DNA of 64,000 nucleotides from Desarmillaria ectypa. Its lineage: Eukaryota; Basidiomycota; Agaricomycetes; Agaricales; Physalacriaceae. The DNA lies in assembly GCA_030407005.1 (NCBI GenBank), contig JAUDYN010000001.1:2914001-2978000 (forward strand), given 5' to 3'. The position numbers and the translations under genes were made by a program. The notes beneath the pieces were generated by a model. The model was not told where the DNA came from and did not search any database. It saw only the letters and a list, made by a program, of their open reading frames with translations. This document shows, piece by piece, positions 1 through 10,060 of this stretch (positions within the stretch are counted from its first letter, which is position 1; every line of letters starts with the position of its first letter).

Positions 1-2085
1 CAAGAAAAGAATGGCAAATGGAGGCCAGTCACCTTCATGTCAAAGGCGCTCACCACTACCAAGCGCAATTATGAGATCTATGACAAGGAGTTACTAGCAA
101 TCATGCTAGCACTAGAAGAATGGCATCACTACCTTATGGGTGCCAAGGAGACCATCGAAATCTAGACAGATCACCAGAATCTCCAGTACTTCCAGAAACC
201 CCAGAAGTTGAACTGCCAACAAGCTCAGTGGGTCACCAAACTAGCAGAATACCATTTTGTCCTTCAACACAAAGCAGGAACTATGAACCAGAAAGCCGAT
301 CTTCTCAGCTGATGAGACAATCATGATCAAGGAAAGGAAGACAATCAGGATATTGTTGTCCTTTCTCCAGAACATTTCTGGGCATTAGTACTGCCCACAA
401 CCAAAGAATGGATCATGCATATAAGAGATGCAATCAGACAAAAAGAACAGTGGGACCAGGGAATTGAGAAATCTCTCAACTATGAATGAGGAATCTCCCA
501 GGAGAATGAACTCTTGTGGTATGATGGATGAGTCTACATTCCTAATGACTCTATTTTATGCAGTGAGATCATCTTGCAATTCCATGATCATATCACTGCC
601 GGACACCCAGGAATTGCCAAGACCAAAGAACTCATTCTTCATGAGTATTGGTGGCCAAAGATGAAAGGAGATGTTGAGTCATACATCAAAGGATGCGAGA
701 CTTGTCAAAGAACAAAGAGTGATACACAGGCCAAGGCTGTGCCTCTTTATCCAAATACAATTCCAGACACCCCATGGATGCATATTTCTGTCGACATGGT
801 CACCGGTCTTCCGGAATCAGAAGGATTTGATGCTTTACTTGTCATCATAGACCAATTCTCCAAGAATATTCTTCTTATTCCATGCAACGAGGAGTTATCT
901 GCTGAAGGATGGGCTTTGATGCTTTGCAATCATGTATACATGAAACATGGAATGCCACAAGTGGTTATTTCTGACCGAGGACCCCAGTTCATCTTGGCAT
1001 TCATAAAGAAACTTTATCGAATGCTAGACATCACCCAGAACGCCTCAACAGTGTATCATCCTCAGACCGATGGATAGACAGAGAGAGTCAACCAGGAGGT
1101 TGAAAAGTATCTCTGTATCTTTGTCAACCATAGACAAACTGACTGGGTAGCATGGTTACCCCTTGCAGAATTTGCCCACAATAACCGAATCCATTCAGCC
1201 ATGGGAAAGAGTCCCTTCATGGTCCTATATGGATGCAACCCCCAACTCATTCCCGAGTCAATTCAAAAGACCAGCTTCACAAATCCAGCAGCGGTCGACT
1301 TCACTGAAATGATGGCCAAGGTCCATAAGGAAGTACATGATGCCTTGGAAAAGGCAGCAGTGCAAATGAAGGCACAATATGATAAGAGAAAACAGACTCC
1401 ACATGAGTATAAAATTGGAGACAAGGTTTGGCTTGACACTGCCAACCTTCACCTTCCCAGACCCAAGAAGAAGCTTGATGACAAGTGAACAGGACTGTTC
1501 AAGATCATTGAAAAGTTGGGAGCAGCAGCATACAAGTTGAAACTGCCGCCCCACTGGAAGATTCATCCCCGGTTCAATGAGAAGTTGTTGACCCCCTATA
1601 TTGTGCCCACATTTGCAAATCAACAACAGCCACCACCTCCTCCTCCAGACCTCATCGATAGTCAAGAAGAGTATGAAATCAAAGAAGTCTTGGACTCGTG
1701 CACCAGAAAGGTATGATCCAAGAGAGGACAACCATCTAGGGAAGTCACAGACTACCTAGTCAAGTAGAAAGGATGGACCCACAAACACAATTCATGGGTT
1801 CGAGAGAACGAGATGATGAACACCTTAGAAGTGATCCAAGAGTACCAGGCTAGCATTAACTGCACCGTATATACTCTAAAAATCACAACCAAGAACAAGA
1901 TAGTGGTCAAGATAGTGGTCCATGAATATTCAGAACATGGTGACATAGCCTACCTCGCCAAAAGAAAAGATGGATACATGAAATGGATCGTCAACCCAGA
2001 TGAGAATGTATGGAAGAAACTGATTGATCAGTACTGGATCAGTCAAATCGCAACACAGTTTGACACCCCTATAGAAGAGCCTTAG
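1..2085 (+). pseudogene. Chromovirus pol pseudogene (RNase H, integrase, chromodomain)
   Basis: Frame 1 can be read without any frameshift from base 1 to the stop at 2083-2085. The RNase H part (about 1-310) has the DKELLAIM and TDHQNLQYF motifs. The integrase zinc finger (about 580-720) has the H-H-C-C pattern ending CETCQRTK. The core (about 770-1100) has VDMVTGLP, the catalytic-Asp motif SDRGPQF and HPQTDG. The chromodomain (about 1740-1850) has DYLVK then KGW and NSWV. Nine in-frame stops interrupt it, at 163, 310, 313, 487, 529, 1075, 1486, 1714 and 1765. Several sit where the family has Arg or Trp, as expected from C-to-T transitions. No functional protein can be made. Confidence 0.92.
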
Positions 2086-2106
2086 CAGTCGGGATGACTG
2101 CTTTAA

Positions 2107-2117
2107 CAAGGGGGTAA
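2107..2117 (+). other. Polypurine tract of the left chromovirus
   Basis: The purine-rich run AACAAGGGGGTAA directly abuts the LTR start. It is the expected primer site for plus-strand DNA synthesis. The minus-strand elements in this window have related runs (AACAAGAGGG next to 6421, and CTTAACAGAAAG next to 5019). Confidence 0.7.
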
Positions 2118-2486
2118 TGTTATAATTTTTCCATTTTCTTATCTTATCCAAGTCATATCTATAACTCATTCATCTAGTCTACCTTCAAATCCGACTCATA
2201 TCCAGCTACTCACTGGTTACCACCCTCATTCTCACCATCTGTCACCCCAGACACTTTCTATTGGTTGTATGATCCTTCCGGACCACCATACTTCGACACT
2301 GTTTATGCATGGACTCTAGCATTTCATCTATATATAAATGCCGTAGAAATACTATATAAGTAGAGTAAACTACACAGTTGTACTCTATCTCTTGTTTAAA
2401 TTCAAACCATATACTCCTTAACTCACACTACACAGAAGACCAAAGCTTCTATCTCTCTAAATGGGTGATTGTTCGAATGCATAACA
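2118..2486 (+). repeat. 3' LTR of the left chromovirus (369 bp)
   Basis: The repeat starts TGTTAT directly after the polypurine tract and ends ATAACA at 2481-2486, giving a perfect 6-bp terminal inverted repeat of TG...CA type. Inside it are two TATA-like stretches near 2328-2338 and 2351-2359, followed about 30 bases later by a pyrimidine-rich probable transcription start. This is the usual layout of an LTR promoter. Its 5' partner is outside the window, so neither LTR identity nor a target-site duplication can be judged. Confidence 0.85.
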
Positions 2487-2589
2487 GCCCAGAGAGATCA
2501 GCTGATATCCCAAATCACATGCCCAAGGCAGTACCTAACAGACTTCTCTATATTCCTGACCAGGACTTATATATATGATAGCTGAAATG

Positions 2590-2996
2590 CTTAAAGGCTG
2601 AGTTCTGTACTTCTATATGGCTTAGTTAATGCATCAAAGCCAAACTGACCAGAATTGTTTAGCTGCAACAATGTAGACTCTAACAACCTTAGGATTTCAG
2701 ATATGGAAACTATATGTAGTATGCATTGGACTCTGACCCACAGTACTTATTATTAGTATAGACAATTTTATATATAAGTAGATGAAGCTGTAGCCTTAAG
2801 TCTCAGTTTCAGACTAAGATTTAATCTTATACTTCTCCTTGAAGTATCTTCTGACTTCACCATCTGATTCTTCTCTTTTGATCAACTAAGACATTAGTTG
2901 CTATACCTATATAGATTTGTGATAATACTATAAGTGACTGCTCAAATACAAAGTAGCCTAGATGTTTAACCTTATTTGTCAAGTTGGTTGCTAACA
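2590..2996 (+). repeat. LTR relic C, plus orientation
   Basis: This is the reverse complement of relic B (4392-5019) over most of its length. Shared landmarks are CAATGTAGACTCT near 2668, a TATATAAGTAGATGAAGCT segment near 2770, and the end AAGTTGGTTGCTAACA at 2981-2996. It is diverged, very AT-rich and without CpG. No internal coding region of its own adjoins it, so it is a solo or truncated LTR. Confidence 0.75.
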
Positions 2997-3162
2997 CTAG
3001 TATATAAGATATAGAATTATATATATTATTCCAGTTCAAATATCAACTTGATTCAGCTAATGTTCTTTTCTCTCTATTATCTCAGCTCATAGAATCTAAT
3101 CTATAGAACTAACTTTATTCTTAACTACTCTTATCTGTATGAACTTCTGTCTATACTCATCT

Positions 3163-3270
3163 TTAGAGCTTTGGCTTAAGGGTGATATTGCTAATAGCTT
3201 CACCAAGGCCCTCACACTCTGTGGCCTCTACTATGTGCATTCATTCCTATCTTTATTATCACAACTCTAA
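3163..3270 (+). pseudogene. Possible Ty1/copia RNase H tail fragment
   Basis: A reading frame of 35 codons contains KGDIANSFTKAL. This resembles the ADIFTKAL motif near the end of Ty1/copia polyproteins. It is very short and lies between gypsy LTR relics. The assignment rests on this single motif and could be chance. Confidence 0.3.
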
Positions 3271-3333
3271 CAGACTGCCTGAATATGAAGTAGCCTAAGT
3301 GTTTAATCTTATTTATCAAGTTGATTGCTAACA
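3266..3333 (+). repeat. LTR relic D, terminal piece, plus orientation
   Basis: This short piece ends TTGATTGCTAACA at 3321-3333 and repeats the last ~70 bases of relics C and E (a GCCTGAATATGAAG-like stretch, then TTAATCTTATTTATCAAG). It is the terminal part of the same LTR family, broken at its left side. Confidence 0.65.
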
Positions 3334-3389
3334 TACATAGACTCTGTCATCTTTTAATTGTTTTACATGTGGTTATCATACAGATCTCA

Positions 3390-3624
3390 TATTGTAGCTC
3401 TATTATTAGATATATCTTGAATAGTATTTAAGTAGTATTGCTGGCAGTCTTAAATCTCAGCTTTGGGCTAAATTTTAATCTATCTAACTTACTCTAAAAC
3501 TCACACTCTCATGAGCTAAGAACTTAGTAGTTTCACTTGACTTAGCTTGCCTACACAAGTGGTAATTGTCTAAATATAAGACAGCTATTATGTTTGACTT
3601 TATTTATTAAATTAGTTGCTAACA
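3390..3624 (+). repeat. LTR relic E, plus orientation
   Basis: This relic shows the family landmarks CTTAAATCTCAGCTTTGGGCTAAA near 3450 and the end TTAGTTGCTAACA at 3612-3624. It lies head to head with relic A, which starts at 3739, so the family is present here in inverted arrangement. Confidence 0.65.
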
Positions 3625-3738
3625 ATTATAAGCATAGAAAGTATAGTCAAAAACTATAGGAGATAGTATTAGTATTTGTTATTATTTAATTATTATTAAT
3701 CACTAATATAAATATAGTAAAAATAAAGATGAACCTCC

Positions 3739-4335
3739 TATTAGCAACTAACTTAATAAATAAGATCAAACATCATAGCTGCTTTACATTTAGATAGTCA
3801 CTGTTAGTGCAAGCATTATTATGTCCATAATCAGACAATTAAGATCTTAGTTCATGAAGAGTGAGGATTAAAGTAAGTCAGAAGAGAACTCAAGTATCTA
3901 ATACAAGAATTCTGGATTAAACTTTAGTCTAAAGCTAGGGCTTAAAGTCATAGCTTCATTTACTTATATATATATTCAGATATACTAATAATAAAGCTAC
4001 TGATATAGTATCTATATGTAGTCTAAGCATAAAGTATATGATAACCAGGTCTGAAACAAGGAAAGTAGCATAGTATTTGTATGTCATAGTAAACCTCACC
4101 AAGTCTATCTGGTATTATCATAGAAACTAAACCAAAAGAAAGAAAAATATTGAGATGTCTATATGTTGTAGCAACCATGCTCAACTATCCTAGTATCTAT
4201 GCATATTGCTGAAGAAAAGAAATGACTGAAGTCTGAATGCTTAGATGGTGGATAGATGTTGAAGATAGTGGCATTTAGATCTCAGATAGGATAATAGTAT
4301 TAGCACTCAGATAAGATAAGGGAAAATTGTAATAT
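3739..4335 (-). repeat. LTR relic A, minus orientation
   Basis: This relic begins TATTAGCAAC, apparently a decayed TGTTAGCAAC. It shares with relic B the stretch of 'AAATAAGATCAAACA' type, then a GGGCTTAAAG segment, and it ends with GATAAGATAAGG. It is AT-rich with no CpG and no attached coding sequence. Confidence 0.7.
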
Positions 4336-4391
4336 CTCCTCAGTAGCATAAGATAATATAGTAATGACTATGTGAGATATTAATGATCCTG

Positions 4392-5019
4392 TGTTAGTGA
4401 TTGACTTAACAAATAAGGTCAAACACCTAGGCTGATTTATATTTGGGCAGTCACCTATAGTATCATCACTAATCTGCACTGAGTATGGGAACTAATGTCT
4501 TAGTATATGAAGAAGGAGGAATTAGATAGTGAAGTTTGGAGATACTTTAAGGAGAAGTATAAAATTAAACTTTAGTCTGAAGCTGGGGCTTAAAGCCACG
4601 GCTTCATCTACTTATATATAAAATAGTCTATGCTAATAATAAGTAATATGAGTCAAAGTCCAATATGTACTATATATAGTTTTCATACCTAAAACCCTAA
4701 AGTTATCAGAGTCTACATTGTCACAGCTAAAACAGCTCTAGTTGGTCTAGTTCTAGTGTACTAATCAGACTGAAAGAAAGTGCAGAACCTTGCCTTTAGG
4801 TGTTTCAGCCATCATGCATAAAAGTCTTAGCAAGAAATATAGAGAAGTCATAAAAAAGACATGCATTATAGTGAGTTATCTTATATGATTGTGTATGAGT
4901 TGTGATGATGTAAGCAATCTGAGCAACTCAATAGTGAATTAGATAAGGAGTAGTGCCCAGATAAGATAAGATAGTGATACATATGATAAGGTCAAGGAAA
5001 AATCATAATATTATCTTTC
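4392..5019 (-). repeat. LTR B of the interrupted minus-strand chromovirus
   Basis: It starts TGTTAGTGATTGAC and runs to about 5019, where a polypurine-like tract (minus strand, about 5020-5035) and then the 3' coding end of an element follow. Read on the minus strand, this is the 3' LTR of the element whose pol remnant is at 5040-5972. The same LTR family supplies relics A, C, D and E. Confidence 0.75.
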
Positions 5020-5039
5020 TGTTAAGACAATTATCCTAA

Positions 5040-5972
5040 TTGTTATAAGGTCTTCATTCAAATTCTATGGTGAATTTATCTTCTGGATGTTAAAATAGAG
5101 CATCACCAACTTCAAACTCTGAAATTTCCTCTAGAGTATTTTTGAGATCTTCTTTTCTGATCCAGATGTTTTCTTTGCTTCTGTACTCTTTCTATTTAAT
5201 GAGATATTTGGTGACTTTTTTATATCAGTATCCCTTGCTGATGAACCATTCTCTTCTGTCCATGATAGATTTGATCTCATGTTCTTCTTATCCATCTATA
5301 AGATCAGGTAGCAGTAATGATGACTTTTCTTGGTTTGAAAATTCTAGAGGATGGTATGAGATGAGAAGAGTTTCATTGAACTAGTTATAGATTCTCTATC
5401 TGACTAGTAGCTTGAGCTTGTATGATGAAGCTCCATATTTTATGACTATCTCAAAGGGTTCCACTTGCTTGTCATTGAGTTTCTTCTTGAGATAGAGTAA
5501 ATGGAGGTTCATGGTATCTAGCCACACTTTGTCACCTGGTTTTCACTCAATAGCATTCTGCCAATGCTTATTGTACACCTTCTTCATGCTTTCTACTGTC
5601 TTTTCTAAGAATTTTTTTATCCACTCATAAATCTTTTTTATATCCTTTATGAATGTTGCTATTGCAGGTGTCTTGCTCTGTGGCTTCAAGGTAAGAATGA
5701 CTATAGGGTCTTATTCATAGTTAATCTTGAATGAGGAAAATCTCATTGCTGAATGTACCTGATTGTTGTACTAGAATGCTGCCAATGATAGCTATTCACT
5801 CCAATTGTCTTGTTGATAATTGATAAAGACCTGCAGATACTTCTCAATCTCCTGGTTCACTCTATCTATCTATCTGTCTGTCTGAGGGTGGTATGCTGTT
5901 GAGGGGTTTCCACAAATATTGAGCAATGTATATAGCTTCTTTATGAACTTGAAGACAAATTGTGATCCCTTA
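5040..5972 (-). pseudogene. Chromovirus pol remnant (integrase C-part and chromodomain), cut by a later insertion
   Basis: The minus-strand translation shows LHLLYLKKKLNDKQ (integrase C-terminal region), SYKLKL, a linker, and a chromodomain with KYLIK then KEYRSKENIWI. Stops break it in several places. Its upstream (right) end stops at 5958-5972, inside the catalytic motif that reads SDQGSQF in the neighbouring element, exactly where the LTR of the 5973-13724 element begins. The rest of this element was not found right of 13724, so insertion was accompanied or followed by loss. Confidence 0.8.
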
Positions 5973-6421
5973 TGTTAGACTTAGACTCTAGTATAACAAT
6001 CAAGTATAAACAAAGGGCTGTATTGCATTCATACAGTCACCCAATGAGTTGAGAGATAATTATCATACAAGAAGAAAGATGCTAAGGCTTAGCCTAAGTG
6101 AGGAGAGGAGTTGACAAGTAAGTTTGGTATAGATCAACTTTAGCTCAAAGCTGGAGATATATAGCAAGAGCTACACTACTTATATACTGAAGTCCTAGTC
6201 CTGATAATAGAGATGAAAGATAGGTAGCCATGCATGAAACAATAAATACAATAGGATAGGCAAGCAACTGTTGTAAGCTATAGCACAATAACTCATTGTC
6301 ACTTGATAACAATGAGGCTACCAGTCTATAATCCATGATAGGCACTGAGATTAGATGTGATAAGATTAGTGTCTAGATAAGATAAGATAAATAAATGAAA
6401 ATAAATGAAATCATAATAATA
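5973..6421 (-). repeat. Left (3') LTR of the minus-strand chromovirus
   Basis: It begins TGTTAGACTTAGACTC and ends near ATCATAATAATA. It is matched by 13329-13724 over nearly the whole length, for example CAGTCACCCAATGAGTTG and CTTATATACTGAAGTCCTAG. The TATATA run and a stretch of short GATAAGATAA repeats lie within it. The minus-strand polypurine tract follows at about 6422-6435. Confidence 0.85.
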
Positions 6422-6439
6422 CCCTCTTGTTAAGACAGG

Positions 6440-9400
6440 CATCTTGACTGTCATTATGCTTTTACCACCAGTCCTTCAAAGAGGGTTTCTCTTGCATTTT
6501 ATGCATTGTTATCTCTGTTCCACTGATCATCTTCTCTATCTTCATCCTATGCATTGGCCCTCCAGTATGTCTCAATGAGGAGTTTTAGTTCTAGGATCTT
6601 CTCTTTATCATATCAGTATTTAATGACTGAATATTTCTTGACTAAATGTTGCTATTTAATGTTATTGCCCTTGGCATTGATGATTATAGTGGCCCTAGTG
6701 AGGACTACTATAACTGCTTGGACTTTCATTGCTCCTTTTACTTTGAGATACTTGGCAATCACTCCTTTTGTATTGCTTAAGTTTCTCTCCACTATCTACT
6801 GGTTTTTCTCAGACCTATAGTCTTTCCATTTGATGAGATAGTCTGTGACCATCTTTGATGGTTGGCCCTTTCTTCTATGGACTTTGCAGAGTTTATTATC
6901 AAGAATGGCCTCAATCTCATATTCTTTCTCATCATGGATGATATCCAGTGGGGAAGGAGATAGCTGTTTTTGATTAGGAAAGACTAGGAGAATATATTCT
7001 ATGAGAAGAGTCTCATTGAAGACCAGATATATTTTTCATGTTGGTGGGAGTTTCAGCTTGTATGTGGAGAGATCACATTTCTCAAGAATAGAAAAGAGGC
7101 CAACTCATTTGTCATTGAGTTTTTTCTTAGAACATAGTAAGTGTAGGTTGATAGTGTTGAGCCAGACTTTTTGGCCAACCTGATATTTGACTGCAGCTCT
7201 CTTTTTCTTGTTGTATTGGATCTTCATCTGTTTGGCAGCTTTTTATAGGGCAGTCTTGGTCTCATCATGAATACACTTTATTGTGTCTTTAAACAATTCC
7301 AATATTGAAGTGCAGAAAAGAGAGTGGGTGTTTGAGTCAGGCAACTTGGGAATTTCTTTGATAGTTGACTTGGAAGGGGCTCTTGCCCATGGTTGGATGT
7401 ATGTGATTGTTGTGTTGGAAGGCAGTGAGCAGTAGCTATTTTGTCCAGTCAGTTTGTTGGTGATTGATAAAGATTCTGAGATATTTTTCAATTTCTTAGT
7501 TAATGTATTCTATCTGTCTATCTGTCTGGGGATGGAATGCTATGGAAGCTTTTTCTTTGATTTGAAGCATATTGTACAAGTCCTTGAGGAACTTGGATAT
7601 AAATTGGGATCCTTGGTCAGATATGACTGTTATAGGCATACTATGTTTTGCATATACTTTATCATATAAGATCCTGGCCTATCCTTTAGATGAAAGCTCT
7701 GTACTGCAAGCAATGAGAATGATTGCTTTGAAAAAATAGTTAACAATAACCAGAATAACATTATGGCCATTGAGAAGGGGAGGTCCAGTGACCATATCAA
7801 CTGAAATATAGGTTTATAGTTCTGAAGAAATCTCATTAGGGTGAAGAGGTGCATACTTGGCTTGTGTGCTTGACTTGATCCTTGCACAAGTCTTATAAGC
7901 TCAGATGTAGGTTTCAATGTTCTTCTTCAGCTTGGACCACCAGTAATCTCTTAAGATTAATTCTTTTATTTTTTCCACTTCTGGATATCCCACTGTGATA
8001 TGGTCATGATAGTGGACAATAATTTCTTCACAGATTGCATGATCTCAAGGAATATAGATCCTTTGGTTATAATATAATAGATCATCATTCTCTTGGATTC
8101 TCTTCTTATGATTGAGTGAAGTAGTGATCCCTTGATCTCATTTCTGGTGATTTCAGGTTGTGTTTTTGATCCATTCATGAGCTTCATTTACTGTAAGCAT
8201 GATCATAGCATTGAAGAATTTGGGTTTGAGGACTACAACCTCTTTATTGTCATCCTTACTCTGCTTATGGTCTACTCTCCTGCTGAGAAGGTCTGCCTTC
8301 TTGTTAGTGATTCTAGGCTTATGGTGAAGTGTGAAATGATATTCTGTGAGCTCAGTTACCCATTGCTCTTGTTAGTGATTGAGTTTCTGAGACTTTCTAA
8401 AGTATTAGAGATTTTGATGATCCATTCAGATTTCAAAATCCACCACTATACTAATTAGGTAGTGTCTCCACTCATCAAGTGCTAGCATGATAGTGAGCAA
8501 CTCCTTGTTGTATATTTCATAGTTGCACTCAGTGATGGTTAGCACTTTTGATAAAAATGCTACTGGTCTCCACTTTCTGTCTTGGTTTTAGCTTAAAACA
8601 GTGCCAATTGCTCTCTCACTAGAATCTGCTTTCACATGAAATTGGTCCTTCTCCATCAGGATGGATAATACACACTATAGTCCTTGATTAACTATCAGTA
8701 GAAACTGGTGAATCTCAGGAATGATTGTAATTCCTGTTTCTTGGTAGAAACTGGACATTCTATGATACCAGTGACTTTGATAGAATTCATTTGAATGGAT
8801 TCTTCACTGATAATGACTCCTAGATATTCTGTTTCCAGTACTTTGAATTTGCACTTTTCAGTCTTCAGGAAAAGCTTATGCTTCTGAAAAAGCTCTAAGA
8901 TATAGTGAATGATTCTTCAGTGTTTATTGAGAGTCTTTAAGAAGATGAGAATATCATCAAAATAGACAGTAACCTTACTTGTGGTGATGAAATCCTTGAA
9001 GATGTTGTTTATCATCCACTAGAAAGTGGCAGGTGAGTTTGTGAGTCTGAAGAACATAACAGTGAGTTTGAACAACTCTCTGTTAGTCTGGAATACTGCT
9101 TTCCACTCATCATTCTTTTTGATCTGGATATTATTATATCCCCATCACATGTCAAGTTTGGTAAAGTACTTGATGCTTCCAAGTTTATTCATAAGCTCTA
9201 AAATAAGAGGAAGAAGATAACAATTCTTGATCATTATTTTATTTAGCTTTTGATAGTCTTAGACTGGTCAAAGCTTTCTATCTTTCTTTTTAACAAAGAA
9301 GAACAGGGAGACTATGGGTGATTTGGAAGACTGAATGCAGCCTGAAGCAAGATTCTTCTTGAGAAACTTATCAAGTTCCTCTTATTCAGTCTGATTCAAT

Positions 9401-10060
9401 AGATAGACTTCACAGTCTAGTGTGGACTTGGCATTGGAGATGAGTTCAATAGCATGGTCTCAAGGTTTCCATTCAGGGAATTTGTTGAAGTTTTCTTTGT
9501 CAAACAAATTCTTGAAGTCCTAATATGAGTTAGGCATTATGCTTTCAAAAGGTTTCTTTGCTTTTTCTTCATTGGCTTTGGTGATAAGTTTATTGGCCTT
9601 ATATATAGCTCAAATTTCAATAGCTTCTTGAAAATCAATGGCCAGAATAGTCTTGCCTTCTTCCAGTTCTCATTTGTTATTGAGGTCTGTATCAGAGAGT
9701 ATGAATGGACTTTTGGTGCACTAGCAGCAAGTGAAGATGATCTTACCAGTCTCTCAATTGATGATCAGGTTGTGTTGTACCAGGTAATCATGTTCTAAGA
9801 AGATCTCTTTGCTTCTTAGGTCTATAATGGCCAGATTTATTTGTTCACTATGATCTCTGATTTTGAGATGTAGTTTTACATAGGTCATAATTTCTCCAGC
9901 CTTGTTGCAGGGGCCATCAGCATTATACACTGGGATAGAACTAGCTATAGGCCTGGTTTTGAGATTATGTGCATAGATATAGGAGTTATAAATGGAACTC
10001 CCAGTGCACTCACTATCTACTAGGGCTGTTGCTCCTAGAATAGTGCAGGAGTCCAGTGTT
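6440..10060 (-). pseudogene. Chromovirus pol pseudogene: protease, RT, RNase H, integrase, chromodomain
   Basis: Minus-strand motifs in order: a protease-like VDSECTGSSIY at 9991-10020, with Cys where an active-site Gly/Ala usually sits; RT FTKLDM and then WGYNNIQIK near 9140-9170; the polymerase box YFDD at 8953-8964; the integrase H-H-C-C finger (about 7940-8030); VDMVTGPPL; the Asp motif SDQGSQF at 7601-7621; HPQTDR; and a chromodomain with VTDYLIKWKDYRSE near 6800-6860. Many stops interrupt the frame, several at Arg or Trp positions, in the same decay pattern as the left element. Confidence 0.88.

Larger units (their letters stand above)
1..2486 (+). mobile_element. 3' half of a Ty3/gypsy chromovirus with its 3' LTR; left end outside window
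   Basis: This is the right-hand part of an LTR retrotransposon. In order it shows an RNase H segment, a zinc-binding integrase N-domain, the integrase core, a chromodomain, a polypurine tract near 2107-2117, and an LTR at 2118-2486. The chromodomain puts it in the chromovirus branch of Ty3/gypsy. The 5' LTR, gag, protease and most of the reverse transcriptase lie to the left of the window. The coding part keeps one reading frame but has many stops, so the copy is dead. Compared with the relics to its right it still keeps a fair number of CpG dinucleotides, which suggests younger age or weaker decay. Confidence 0.93.
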
